In this document: one piece after another, positions 1 through 11,197 of the stretch
Layout: each line of letters begins with the position of its first letter
Position numbering within the stretch: position 1 is the first letter of the stretch
Origin: Rhizoclosmatium globosum
Lineage: Eukaryota > Chytridiomycota > Chytridiomycetes > Chytridiales > Chytriomycetaceae
NCBI GenBank assembly: GCA_002104985.1
Contig: MCGO01000021.1
Span: forward strand, 528,501 to 592,500
DNA length: 64,000 nt
Direction of reading: 5' to 3'
Notes under the pieces: generated by a model
What the model saw: the letters and a program-made list of their open reading frames with translations, nothing else
The model's database searches: none
Told to the model about the DNA's origin: nothing
Made by a program: the position numbers and the translations under genes

Positions 1-164
1 AGACGGATGAGTCTGCTGTTGGAACTGGGGGTTGGATTGATGATTTGAGTCATTTGATGGATGTTGGACAACTTTCTGTTGCGTTGGGGGGAAAGTATGA
101 CTATGTGTATGAGCATTCTGTTTATTGGCCACAGTTTTTAAAGGCTGTTGGATTGAAACCATGA
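1..164 (+). CDS. 3' end of an unidentified gene (partial)
   Basis: An open frame runs from the window edge (codons from base 3) to TGA at 162-164, giving the last 53 residues of a protein. The tail is rich in Gly, Tyr and Trp and ends in QFLKAVGLKP. I do not recognise the family. It is convergent with the M28 aminopeptidase on the minus strand, with about 66 bp between the two stops. That it is a real gene is inferred from clean coding composition up to the stop; the rest lies outside the window. Confidence 0.5.
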   Translation, partial: TDESAVGTGGWIDDLSHLMDVGQLSVALGGKYDYVYEHSVYWPQFLKAVGLKP

Positions 165-230
165 GGATAGAATAAATATCTTGTTGTTCGGATATAATTC
201 ATTTATTCCCTCACATATGCTCCTCAGCAA

Positions 231-1499
231 TCAAGCTAGACTCATTTCCACTGCAAACGCCAGTCCCAACTTGACAAATCTGCTCATGTGTTCAAAAGAG
301 ATTTTAGAGACAGTGTCGCCGGATCCGTGCACAAATTCGGGACCGTCTTCCATTCGCGTGTCAAACAAATACGTAGCAGAGTATCCAGCCTCAGTCCATG
401 AGGCATGATCGGAGCAAGCATACCTATCACACACAATTAATATCTAACTTTTCACCGGCAAAGAGTCTTACCCGCACTCTGTCTTTACAATATCAACACC
501 CTTGACATACTCCTTCAACAACACAACCAAAAAGCCTTCCAACTCCTCATCCACATAATCTTGAGACACACCAATCACAGGCACCTTTCCCTTCGGCGTA
601 TACCCCGTCTCATCAGCATGATACACTCCCGCCACATCAATTTGACGTTGCTTGTAGGACGCTGCCACCTTCTGCGACCCAAGCAGCCCAGCCTCTTCCG
701 CAGAATAAAAGTGAAACTCAATTGGACGCGACGGAATAAACTTGGATTCAATAAGAATGCGCAAAACTTCAAAGATTGTGGCACACCCGGATCCATCATC
801 TTCAGCACCGGGAGCACGGCCCCACCAAGGATTCCTGCATGTTTCATTAGTAAAAAACACAATAGAATCAATGGATAGAACGTACCATTGATTAATTGAA
901 TCTGAATGAGCAGAAAGAATCACGACTGGTTCGTTCTCCCCAGCAGGTGCAACAACAGCTTCCAACCTCAGAATAACACTAAACTGTTCCCAATCATGTT
1001 TAAACTTGATAGGAGTGAGTTTCACGGTTGGAGACGCGGCACGTGAAAGCTGGACACCCAAGTCATAAAGAAACTCCGCTGCTTCTTTTCCCGTTGTGGA
1101 CTGGTAGTACCGTGTGTGGAAGGAAGTGAATTTGGTCAACCAGTCCTCCAATTTATCTGTTGAGATGGTGTCCAACAGGGGCAGGACAGTTTTCTGGTGG
1201 GTGGCTTTAGAGGGAGGCGTGAATCGGGATGGGGGAGGCAGATAAACAAGTGATTCCAAGTCCTGGTCTGTGCGATCGATAAACCTCGTCTTTGATTGGT
1301 ACAGAGCGAGAATGTCACGTTCAGAGAGCCATTCGTTGTTTGAAGGTGTTGTTGAAATGAGTCTGAATCCTTCGTGTTTGAGCGTGGTCACGTCTGATTT
1401 GAGGCCCTGATATCTGTCTGAATTGATTAAAAGAGGCTCTTGTTTGATGGCGAGTCCGAGGGTGAATGTGGCAAAGGAGAGTATCAATATTGGAAGCAT
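231..1499 (-). CDS. Secreted M28 zinc aminopeptidase (leucyl aminopeptidase type)
   Basis: Exons 1499-886, 834-472 and 423-231 encode 389 aa; introns are 835-885 (51 nt, in frame, no stop) and 424-471 (48 nt). Residues 1-18 form a signal peptide. A pro-region follows, and then a complete M28 catalytic domain resembling Aeromonas aminopeptidase. The ligand set is intact: HSDS (His about 198), [10 protein letters not shown] (Asp), [10 protein letters not shown] (catalytic Glu plus ligand Glu), ADETGY (Asp) and CSDHASW (His). Known role of the family: removal of N-terminal residues from peptides in the secretory pathway or outside the cell. It lies head-to-head with ppg1, the start codons 31 bp apart. 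It is the likely active relative of the degenerate M28 protein at 9829. Confidence 0.9.
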
Positions 1500-1530
1500 C
1501 TTTTTGTTTGCTGGAAATCAATTCAATCGA
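1500..1530. promoter_or_regulatory. Shared 31-bp spacer between divergent start codons (M28 / ppg1)
   Basis: Only 31 bp separate the ATG of the M28 gene (minus, 1499) and the ATG of ppg1 (plus, 1531). Each gene's core promoter and 5' UTR must therefore overlap the other's coding region or this spacer. No TATA box is visible. That it acts as a bidirectional promoter is inferred from geometry. Confidence 0.5.
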
Positions 1531-3187
1531 ATGCACTTGGACGCCTGCATCGCCCTGTGTTGTGCGTACCCTTCCTAACTGCTTTCTACGTGGATGCAGA
1601 CGCTTACTGTCTCTTGCTCTGTCCTTCGCCTCATATCCAATCCCAATCCCAATCCACTCAACAGATGAACGCAAACTACTCTCTGAATCAGTCGTGCGCG
1701 AACTCTGCGAAAAGGCAAAAGAAGTGCTGTTGAAGGAGGGAAACGTGCAGACTGTCGCTGCCCCATGCACAGTCGTTGGCGATGTCCACGGGTTTGAGTA
1801 GCACACATCCCAGACTCCTCCCACTCACCCCCTACATCAAAAACAGCCAATTCTACGATGTCCTCGAAATATTCAAAATAACTGGAAAGTGTCCTGACGT
1901 CAACTTTGTCTTTCTCGGAGACTACGTCGACAGAGGCTTCTACTCGGTTGAAACAATCATGCTTCTCATCTGTCTCAAGATCAGGTGGCCTCATAGAATC
2001 ACTCTTATTCGTGGAAACCATGAATCAAGGGCTGTCACGCAGACGTACGGGTTCTATGCGGAATGTATGCGGAAATATGGTTCAAGCAATGTGTGGACGT
2101 ATATTACCGATTTGTTTGATTATCTTGTGCTTGCGGCTGTAATTGAGGAGTCCATCTTTTGTGTGCATGGCGGTACGTTCAAGGATTATGGAGTGGGGAG
2201 ATAGCGACGATTTTGACCAATAGGGATGAATCAAAGAGGACCAAGCAAGAGTGGTATTTCAACCATGGACGCCCCAAACTGACTGCTATTTACACAGGCT
2301 TGAGTCCCTCAATCCACACAATAGACCAAATCAAGATTATCGACAGATTCAAGGAACTTCCCCATGAAGGTCCCATGGCAGACCTCGTCTGGTCCGATCC
2401 AGCACCCAACACACACATTCAAAATCAACGCTTCACTGGCGGCGGCGACGACACAAAAGGAGACTTTCAAATATCGCCTCGGTACTTTAAGATTCTTTGT
2501 GTCTGCAATCCTCTTCTGACATTCCCCTTTTTTTTTCTTCCACACATTCAGAGGCGCCGGATACCTTTTTGGAAAACAAGTAACGCGTCAATTCCTCGAT
2601 ACAAACGGGCTAGGTCACATTTGCCGAGCGCATCAACTGTGTATGGAGGGATACCAGGTAAAAAACCCCCCACCTTATGACAAGACGAAAAAAAAATCCA
2701 ATTCACTCAATCCCAATGCGATCACAAAGATCCTCTTCGACGACCTCGTGTCAACAGTCTGGTCCGCGCCAAACTACTGCTACCGAGCAGGAAACCTCGC
2801 ATCCGTCCTCCAGATTGGGCCTGAGCTTGACCGGTTTTTCAACGTGTTTGGACCGTGTCCGGAAGATGCGCGGGAGACGCCGTTGAAGGAGGCGCAGGCG
2901 GGTGCGGACAAGGGAGGGAATTTTGATGATGAGGATGGGGCGGCGGCAGGGGCTGGTGATGATGTTATTCAGCAGGAAGTTCGAAGGACTGTGAGGGGTG
3001 GTGCTGGAAGGCGGTCTAGAGGTGGGGCTGGTGGGATGGTGAGGGATTTTCCTGTTGCTCCGGAGAGGGAGAGTAGTGGGCAGAATACGTTTAGTAATCC
3101 GGTGAGTTTTGTAGTGCTTTAAGTGGGAATGATCCGAGTTCTGACCCTTCACCGTTATTCCAGGTTGTTTCCGAGTTTTTCATGTAA
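1531..3187 (+). CDS. ppg1: Ppg1-type PP2A-like serine/threonine protein phosphatase
   Basis: Seven exons (1531-1561, 1665-1791, 1847-2172, 2298-2481, 2552-2657, 2730-3101, 3164-3187) encode 389 aa. PPP metal-site motifs are all present: GDVHG, GDYVDRG, RGNHE, the HGG loop, and SAPNYCYR near the C terminus. [19 protein letters not shown] and FNVF after the core are characteristic of Ppg1 rather than PP2A, PP4 or Sit4. A long Gly/Arg/Asp-rich tail follows. Known role (Ppg1 in yeast): part of a STRIPAK/Far-type complex that dephosphorylates targets in glycogen control and mitophagy. Start and first intron (gtgcgt donor) were chosen because they restore the family N terminus LD-C-I to LLSE. Oddity: the protein ends in EFFM, not DYFL. 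Confidence 0.9.
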
Positions 3188-3545
3188 AAATAAACTTATT
3201 CTCAAGTCGCTGTATTCCAAATAATTCTGAGCTGGTTCTTATTACTTGATAAAGATATCTAGGACTTTTGCACAAGTTTGAGAACGGGGGCAAGTCTTTT
3301 TCCACACTGGTGGTGGTGGTGGTGCTGCTGTCTTTGAGAATCTCGAGAATGACAAGGATTGAAGCAATGATGTCACCTGTCCGCGTTTGGGTGGTGCATT
3401 TAGAGCCAAAATGGAAATTGGTGTACGTTGTAATAAAGTGGAACCTCCTATATATTTGATTTTGCAGAAAACTAATCAATCAATAAATAGATAAAATAGT
3501 ATTATTTTCTTTCCTTTCTCGATCTGTACCTTTTTCCTTGAAATC
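3188..3545. other. Intergenic region, ppg1 3' flank and effector 5' flank
   Basis: No coding frame is supported in these 358 bp. A short GGT/GCT-rich run lies at about 3307-3330. The region should hold the ppg1 polyadenylation site and the promoter of the effector gene, but no site can be pointed to with confidence. Confidence 0.4.
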
Positions 3546-6014
3546 ATGTTGGAAATCTTGTGTATGCTTGCTGTTGATTGCCAACTCAATGGAAATGTGT
3601 TTACCGTTGACGCTGACCCTACGATATCAGTTAGTCGCTTGAAGAAACTCATTAAGGCGGAGAAGAGCCCTACACTTGACAATGTGGTCACAGACAGCCT
3701 CATTCTACTTCGGCTCTTCAAACAAGGACAGGGTGGAGTGAAGTTAGAAGAACTTGAGGAAGTGATGAAGTTGAATGAATCGAATAGTCTCGCTGATGCG
3801 AAGGAGACTGAGAAAGAAGTTACGTCTATGTTTTGTGAAGCACGGGGCTCATATTTTGAGATGAAGGGGTTGTCCTTCAAGGCTAGTCATGCTTCTTTCT
3901 TTGTTGACCAGAATCTCACTCGTACTACCACTAGGTCATGAGCTCAGAGAAAAGACTGATGTACTACGTTCAATCCATGCCCGACCAACTTTGTCACATA
4001 CTTGTTCTGTCAACCTCACTTCGTAAGTGATGCTGATGCCTTGACTACCAAGGTACTAAATATCCTAATGAACTTCGAGAACTGTTTAGAAGCGCAGATG
4101 CCATCTACAATAAGAGCACGCGATCAATTCCTGTTTGACAACAACTTGAATCTTGAAAGAACAGAAGACGTGATCAAGTACCTTCAACATAAGATTGATG
4201 TCTTGGCACCTTGGTATTCTCATCAACCGTATAAGGCTCATTTTTTGAACAATTGTTTGGAATTTCGACTCGATCGTCGCGAAACCATGTATTCTCTTGA
4301 TTCGCACGATAATATCAAATTGCTTCTATCTGTATCGGGATCTGGTAAAACAAGACAACTTCTAGAGCTTCTATTTGACCAATTTGGATACTACTTTGTA
4401 GTCGATCGCCAATTGATTGACTTTGGATCTGGAGACTTAACTCGATGTCTGATTTATTCAGTGCGTCATCCGGAGAAGGCCGAATACTTCATTGAGCTAC
4501 TGTATTTTGTTCGGGGTTATGTTTGTAACTATCTTTTCGATCTGGGGTATTCCAGTCCTTCCCAAATGCTGTTGGCACAACTTCATCCGAAGGCATTCTT
4601 TGGATGTGATCTCTTTTCGGAATTATTTGACTCCCTTGCACGACGAACTGATATCAATATTGGACGGTCTTCTGCAAATATAAAGCTGTGGTTTGATTTT
4701 GTGGCGATTGATGAGATTCAACGAAGTTTGGAGGGAGAGCACGTGTTTCTGCTCCCTGGCAGTCAAAATAGTAGACCGTTTTTTTCACCACTGGTATATT
4801 ATTCCAAGCATATGGGGAAGTTCTGTAAATTTATTGTGTCTGGAACCGGGATGAATTTTCTCTACTTGTCGGAGTTGCTCCTTTCAGGAACAATGAAGTC
4901 CCATCAAGTGACAGCGTGCGATGTGATTTCCGATCTAAAACCTCTGGATTCTCCCCAAGCTAGAGAATACATCCGTCGAATTCTTGGAGATAACAATGTT
5001 CATGCCAACCAAATCGAAGAAGTTGTAAACCAAGTCTCCACAAATCCTTTATTTCTTGGTAGAGGTAGATTTGTGGCGTTTATATTGGATTCTTTTCTGG
5101 AAGGCGACACCTTGGATCTCGCCATAACCAAGTTTATCGATGCTCTTTCTCAGCCCGAAAGATCTCTTTTTCCTCTGAAGTTCTACCTTAGCGATATGAA
5201 AAATAGGCGAAATGCTTTTGATCGTATTGTTGGAGGGGAGACACTGGGTGATGTTATTAGGCGTGGATTGATAGAATTCTTCATGAAAGGGGAAGCTACT
5301 CTTCACGTCAAAGATCAATTAGCATCTGATACCGTCCTATATGGTCTTGGATTTTGCAATGTTGTGGGAGGTTTGATCCAATCAGTTGAATTGAAAGAAC
5401 TTGCCGTAATCGAATGTCTTCGATATTTGATACCTGTCTCAGAGCTGATTCCAGATATTTGCATTCAATTAGTTTCTTTTCCAAAACCTCAGATGATTGG
5501 ATGTGTTTTGGAATACTTGGTTGCTTTTGCTTTTGTATCTGAGTTGGATCCAGACAAGGCAAGAACATTGAAGGCAACACATGGAAACTTTGCTAGCTAT
5601 CTACATTCAAATGACGAAAATGAGGTGTTATTTCCCGACCACTGCTGTGGTCCTGATATCGTTTATAAACACGAAGGAACCGTCTACATGATCCAACTGA
5701 AGTTTGTAGATAAGATCAGCAAGCAGGAACGAATGAATGCATGCCATACAACTGATCCAAATCGCTTTTACTGGAATAAAGTCAGTGGAGTGCCATTGAA
5801 GGGCTTTGAGCCAATTCGAAATGTGATTCTCCAAGAATTGAAGAATACAACGTGTAGACGTATCGTATTCCGTCATACCAAAACTCAAACGACTGTTGGA
5901 ATGGATGGAATTGAAGTGGTGAATCAGCGTACCAAACCCAAGTTTTTTGACAATATTCATCCATCGCTGTGGGATATGTTGAACAAATTGAGGGACAACT
6001 TAAATAAAACGTGA
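3546..6014 (+). CDS. Crinkler (CRN)-type effector: ubiquitin-like header, P-loop NTPase, PD-(D/E)xK-like nuclease end
   Basis: The N-terminal block from 3546 matches the Crinkler header: a beta-grasp start, an SVSRLKKLIKAE helix and an LLRLF stretch where canonical CRNs have LFLAK. A second block (about 3935-4022) resembles the CRN 'yyFqsmP-IHilV' segment. The intron 4023-4089 (GTAAGT...TTTAG) joins it cleanly to a long exon, 4090-6014. The intron linking the first two blocks is not resolved. The long exon has a Walker A motif (SGSGKT), a Walker B motif (VAIDEIQ), and near the C terminus GPDIV followed by IQLKF, as in PD-(D/E)xK nucleases. CRNs with this NTPase plus nuclease layout are known in oomycetes and chytrids and act in host nuclei or in genome conflicts. 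No signal peptide is evident. A host role here is inference. Confidence 0.82.
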
Positions 6015-6091
6015 TTTATACATGCAGTCATTTTATTTCATCGCGCTGAATTTGTCCGATTTCCACTTTCAAAATCTTTTGGCCTTAACTA

Positions 6092-6209
6092 CAATACATA
6101 ATATAGGCGGCAGCGAAAACAACGTATTCAACAGTTTGTCTACATCGTATGAGAGCGTAAGTCCTTCAAAAACTTCCAAGTCCGCAGGAGTCGGCATTAG
6201 AATGAATTC
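6092..6209 (-). pseudogene. Relic of a Zn2Cys6 regulator copy
   Basis: Read on the minus strand, this stretch gives LMPTPADLEVF then LTLSYDVDKLLNTLFSLPP, aligning with LIPTAADFQVV and ALSYDADKLLHKFFSLPP in the tandem regulators. About six residues are missing between the two blocks, and what was the intron donor now reads tgtattgtag. No zinc cluster or downstream domain remains. It sits between the intact paralogue (stop at 6307) and the convergent effector gene (stop at 6014). It indicates that another copy of the regulator once stood here and was mostly lost. Confidence 0.75.
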
Positions 6210-6306
6210 TTTAATTTTAGACGTGGGATTTGTAGTTTTATAGCTAATTCAAAAACTTAAAGGCATAGTTCGATTGCTTGGGATATTCAGGCACAATTTC
6301 ATAATT

Positions 6307-8285
6307 TTAATTGCTCAGTTTCCAAAACAACCTCCAAGACTCCTCACTTCTTCCCTTCCAACTTACTCCCCTCCCTACTTGCATACCAAGCAGCCCCATG
6401 AATCCCCAAAGATCTTGAACTGGGGCTGAAGCCGCCATATCCGTCGTATCACCGATCGGTTTTACTTCAAGACCCAGCTCAAGTTGTTCGAAGGTGGTTA
6501 CAAGACCTCTTCCATCGATAATATCTTCAATTTCTTTCACCATGGCCTCAACGCAAACTGCAAGTGGTTCCAGACTCGTAACACCGTAATCAGCAACCAA
6601 TCTAAGCGTCGTCTTGATTTTCTGCACTCGCTCCAACAATATAGCTGCATCGATTTCAAAGAAAGAGTACCATACGGGTTGCATTCTGCAAATCACAAAC
6701 CAATACACCACTGCCGCTTCAAAAATAGAGAAGAATTCTTGATGGGAACAGATGCGATAAAACTGTTGTGGGATTCTTGGATCCCATTTTCCATTATTTG
6801 TTGTTTCTTCGATACTTGCGAGAAAGAAGCCGACACTGGTGATTCGGTGTGCTGCCTCGATACACTGCACAACAGAATTTACAATGATAGATTGATTTGC
6901 TGAGCTTATATACTGTGGACGGCAAGAAGTCAAACACGTCAGAAATAGAATGGGGCGGTGCAGTATCGAGACTGCAGAATAAAAACCCATCGTTGAAACG
7001 AATAAGCTCTCTTGAGCGGTGAATGTCTGAGCCAGGAATCGGTCTTCTTCTTCCCTCGTTAGATGCATTGGAAACTGGGATGCAAGGAAATGTTCGTCTG
7101 GAATACACGATCGAAGATGAAATAAAGCATTTTGTAACGTAGATATAGACTTTGACGTGAGTAGCTCCTCTGTAATTGCAGGTGGTGTAGCGTAATGTCG
7201 CTTGATTTGACCAATCAAGGCATACACTCTACAATCCCAATGCCGTACCAACGCAGGCGCAAATATTGCATGTGGGTCATAGATCATTGTCGGGCCTTTC
7301 ATACGATAACAGCTGAGCTCGATCGTGATTGGATCTGGTGAGCAAGCTTGAGCTCGAACTAAGCTCCAGTAGTTTGCCCAGAATAACCGGCGGCGTTCTT
7401 CTTTTTCACGTGCAGTCAGATTGAGATGATGAAGCCATGGCGAATCATCAGGGTCGATGTCCAATCGAAGAGTTACGATCAGATCAAGGCAACCAGTTAA
7501 AAACTGGCGACTAATTACAGGCTGTCCTTTCATATTTGAAAACAAGCTTAGGAAGTAGTAGGATTGCACAAGTTCAAATGTTGGGCCTTGCTCCGACTCG
7601 GCTGCTCGAATAAGAGCTTTTCTTGCACGCAGGTAATACGAGACTGATATATCTTTCAATCCTGACATGTAGAAAGAAACGACACAAAGGGTGAGTCTGG
7701 TTGTATGAATATGGAGTAATCAGTAAACATTATGATGACGGCCAATCATTGATACCTCAACACAGCAGGTAACGAAAAGAACTTGTTCAGCAATTTATCT
7801 GCATCGTATGAGAGCACACAGGGGTGTTTGATTGTCTCCTTAGCCACAATTTGAAAGTCATCCAATGTTGCCATAAGATCAGGGTCTTCCATTTCCATAG
7901 CATCGGTATCATAGTTGACAAGCGGAGCTTCAATTACCTGTATATACTGCTCTAATGTTCTGGCGATGGGGGCAGAAGACAAGGTTTGAGAAACCAGGGC
8001 TGGGACCTGTGACACAGGATACTGTGGCCAGGTGGTTCCTGAAAGCACTTTCTCTTGATCTTGTTCTTGATTTTGATCCAGCGACATTTGAAAGTGAATC
8101 TCGGATTGGTTTGCTTTTGGACCAAAGAGCCTCAAGTCTTCTTGTGTCTTTTGGTCATACACACACTGGATATCAAGGCGGGCACATCGTTCACAGGGAA
8201 GGAAGGCAAGATCTGGCGCAAGGCGAGTAATGCACTTCTTCTTTCGTTTGCGGCAGGTGTAACAGGAATTGGAGTGTGGTGACAT
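6307..8285 (-). CDS. Zn2Cys6 fungal transcription factor (array family, divergent member)
   Basis: Exons 8285-7756 and 7696-6307 (intron 7697-7755, 59 nt) encode 639 aa. The zinc cluster is near the N terminus: C-x2-C-x6-C-x12-C-x2-C-x6-C, with the basic run RKRKKK. The middle has SYDADKLL, then a fungal-specific regulator domain with DPDDSPWLHHLNL and RRLFWANYWSLVRAQ. The C terminus carries WKGRSEESWRLFWKLSN, shared with the tandem copies at 31-41 kb and the gene at 56-58 kb. The intron falls at the same codon and phase as in those paralogues, but here it contains stops, which proves it is spliced. Role: presumably a nuclear DNA-binding activator or repressor binding CGG-type sites; its targets are unknown. 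Confidence 0.88.
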
Positions 8286-8348
8286 TGGCCCAGAGTTCGA
8301 ATTTTTTGTTGTTTTCGTCTTACTAAAATTATTAATATCCTTCGAAGT

Positions 8349-9791
8349 TTATTGCCTCAAAGGACTGTTTTCGGTCAATCGAATGATTCTTGCTCTTCTC
8401 CTGGCTGCAAACACTGTAAATACGAAGGCTCCACATCCAACCGCCCCAACACTCAACCAAACACCAACAACAAACTCTTCCGGCTTCGAAAATATCATCG
8501 TTATGATATACGATGCCAACTCAAACCCATTCTGTAGCGCAAACTCGCACCCGTTGAAAACACCCACATCTTCTTCACCAACCACAGTCTCCTGAACAAT
8601 TTGCATCTGAACCATGTCAAACGACCATAGCCCAAGTCTGGAAAACGTTACTCCAGTGAAAAAGAGAAATGCTTGAAGGCCTGGATTCCCTGGAACGTAA
8701 AAGCTGAGGAGAACGGGGAGAAGAGAGGCGACCTGGGACCATAAGCTGATGACACCTGTTCGAATCAGTCCAAGGTTTCGAAGTAGAACTGGTGTCGTGT
8801 AAGTGGCAACAAGTCCAGCAATGACAGAGAGAGAACGCATTACCGCCAGAAATGTCGGTGTATATGACAATGTAAGAAGGTATGTGATCATTGTTGGGCC
8901 GAATGAAAGTGTTGTGAGATATAGAAGGGAAAGGGAGAGGGAAGCCAGAAATGTTTGGTGGTTGAGATACTTTTTCCAAGCCTGATAAAGAGTAAGAGGA
9001 GGTGGGGCCAGTTCTTCAATCAATATTGGTGGAGTGATTGAAACAGCAGAGGCTGGCGATGAAGTATTGGGAATTGTTGTTGGAGTTGGAAACGTTCTGA
9101 TACGAGTTTGAAGTTCTGGAAGTGCGTTGTATACTTTGGTAAGCAGAGAAAGTTCAATAGGGATGCTCAGAAGTGCAAATCCAGAGACGATAAGCATGGT
9201 TTCCGGAACTGTGAGTGGAATGGCAACCAAGGAAACCGCCAAAGGTGCTGCTAATTTGCAAATCAAGTCGATTCTTCTCAACTTCGCGTTCATAATAGAT
9301 TGCGGTTCTTGAGTTGCCATACAAATGACGACGGCCCAGTCTTTTTCAACGGCAATCGTAGAGGCTCTGTTTGCCAAACGGAGCATTGAGCCGGACACAA
9401 TTACGGCACAGAACAAGGCCGTCTTTGCGAAGCTATTTACATCAGGGAAGTAGTAGTATGAAAGCCAGAGTAGCACCGCTGATGTCGCAATGGCAAGCTT
9501 TTGCACAATAACAGACGATCTCAAAGTAGCTAGTCTAGAGCGGGAAGATGAGGCAGCCCACTCTCCTACGTACGCTCCACATACAATAGATGTGATTGTA
9601 AGAAAGAAGGAGTAGATGGAGATTTGCAGGAGGGACTGTGGATAGATAGTTGCAATCATGATGGCTATACAGTAGAAGTACACTATTAGCAAGGCCCATA
9701 CCCGTGCCAATCATCACAGCTTACCAGCCACCCACTCATCCATCCGTGTGGCCCACGTAGTGAAGAAATAGCTTGTGGCAAGTCCAGGCAT
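8349..9791 (-). CDS. Ferroportin-like (SLC40 family) metal exporter
   Basis: Exons 9791-9725 and 9664-8349 (intron 9665-9724) encode 460 aa with about ten hydrophobic segments. Family marks: an N terminus of the type SYFFTTWATRMDEW, the loop LRRIDLICKLAAP, ASLSLSLLYLTTLSFG, and the late block LGLWSFDMVQMQIVQE followed by GVFNGCEFALQN. Ferroportins export ferrous iron (or cobalt and other metals) across plasma or vacuolar membranes. The start in the small first exon was chosen because joining it restores the family spacing from the first transmembrane helix. It is head-to-head with the degenerate M28 gene, the start codons 37 bp apart. Which metal and membrane apply cannot be told from sequence. 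Confidence 0.85.
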
Positions 9792-9828
9792 CGGTGCTTG
9801 TGAACGTGGTTTCTGAAGGCAAGAAAAG
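9792..9828. promoter_or_regulatory. 37-bp spacer between divergent start codons (ferroportin-like / M28-like)
   Basis: The ATG at 9791 (minus) and the ATG at 9829 (plus) are separated by 37 bp, the same head-to-head arrangement as at the other M28 gene in this window. No TATA box is visible. Shared promoter activity is inferred. Confidence 0.45.
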
Positions 9829-11197
9829 ATGCCTGGAATCCACACATTTGCACTTCTCGTCCTTCTCCTCCTTTTCGACACTTCAAATTCAACAAGTCTC
9901 CGGGACAAACTCGCCCTGTCAAAGGACAACTGGGACTCAACAAACTGGAATATCAATGTCAAAACATTCGATGCACCCTCAAAACCAACTGAAGAAGATG
10001 CTCTGATGCTCGATAAAGGACTTCGAAAAGTAGCTATTTCACACACTGAAATCAAGTGGGTGTCGCTGGAGGAACGCCTGGGCTTTGTGCGAAAGGGTGT
10101 TGGCTTTGTGGACTTGACGGATACTCCGGTATTCCCTCCATTTAACAATGCCCAATAGCTTATCGTTGCTATTCCAGGGTCCCGTATCTCTCGTTCCGCC
10201 TGCCAAACCCTTTCCCTTTCCAGCTATTCCGCAGCAACTCAACCGTGACTCAATCCGCATTCAAAACACCCTAATAGCCAATACTTCAACAGCAGCCATG
10301 GCCCACTGGCTCGTTCCATTCACTAGTCTACCCTCTCGCTACGAGCTCTCATCCAATGGCTGGCATGCTTCGGATGACGTGTTTAAGCAGGCCCTCGCCT
10401 TAGCCAAGCAAAGCGCAATACATCCTGACCTCAAAATATCTGTCCAAAAATTCAAACACAAAGGCTATAAACAATATTCAGTCATTGTACGTGTGGATTC
10501 TGCAAATCAGGCAGCAAAGAATGACTCTGTTTTTCCCATTCTGATTCTCGCGGCGAACCTTGACTCCTTCAACATTTATAATCCGTTTTCAGCAAACTCC
10601 CCTGGTGCAAATGAAAATGGATCTGGATGTGCAGTGCTGTTTGAAATCTTGCGCGTATTGATCACGACAAACTCTGTTCCTTCGAGGCGAGCGGTTGAGT
10701 TCCACTTTTATGCTGCGTCTTTATTTGGTGGCAAAGTTGGCAGTTGGCAAGTCGCCAGCCAGTACTCAAATGATGGTGTTGCAGTCGCGGGGGTATTAGG
10801 AATCACTCGGACGGGATGGGATCCAAGTACAAGGGCAAGAGTCGATAAGAGAGTTGGTGTTGCAACGGGTTCCGCGAATAAGGAGTTTTCGAAACTGCTG
10901 AAGACTGCTTTGACTGAAGAAGGTTTCTTTCCTATTGAACGAGAATGCGGGTAAGGCTTTGACTCGGAATTACACATCCATCAAAATCTTATAAATTTAT
11001 CATGTAGATTTGCTTGTGCGGATCATTCACCTTGGCATATCTTTGGGTACCCAACGGCACACTCATTTGAAGCAGAGGAGGGTCTTGAAAGTCCCTATGC
11101 TCACCAAAGCTCAGACACTGTAGAAACAGTCTCATTCGCAAGAATGAAGGCGTTCGTGGGTGTTGGGTTACGAGTTATTGTAAGATTATGTTTTTAA
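9829..11197 (+). CDS. Secreted M28 peptidase-like protein, predicted catalytically dead
   Basis: Exons 9829-10128, 10178-10950 and 11008-11197 encode 420 aa. There is a signal peptide (hydrophobic LLVLLLLF stretch) and the full M28 fold length. Compared with the 231-1499 paralogue and Aeromonas aminopeptidase, the metal site is gone: His of HxD is Asn (AANLDS), the bridging Asp position is Glu (GANENGSG), the catalytic and ligand Glu pair is Ser-Leu (AASLFGGKVGS), and Asp of DETGY is Thr (ITRTGW). Only the last His (ADHSPW) is kept. The frame is intact with clean introns, so it looks like a retained pseudoenzyme, not a pseudogene. The last intron is at the same place and phase in both paralogues. 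An alternative 3' exon (donor 11180, acceptor about 11245) is possible. Confidence 0.82.
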
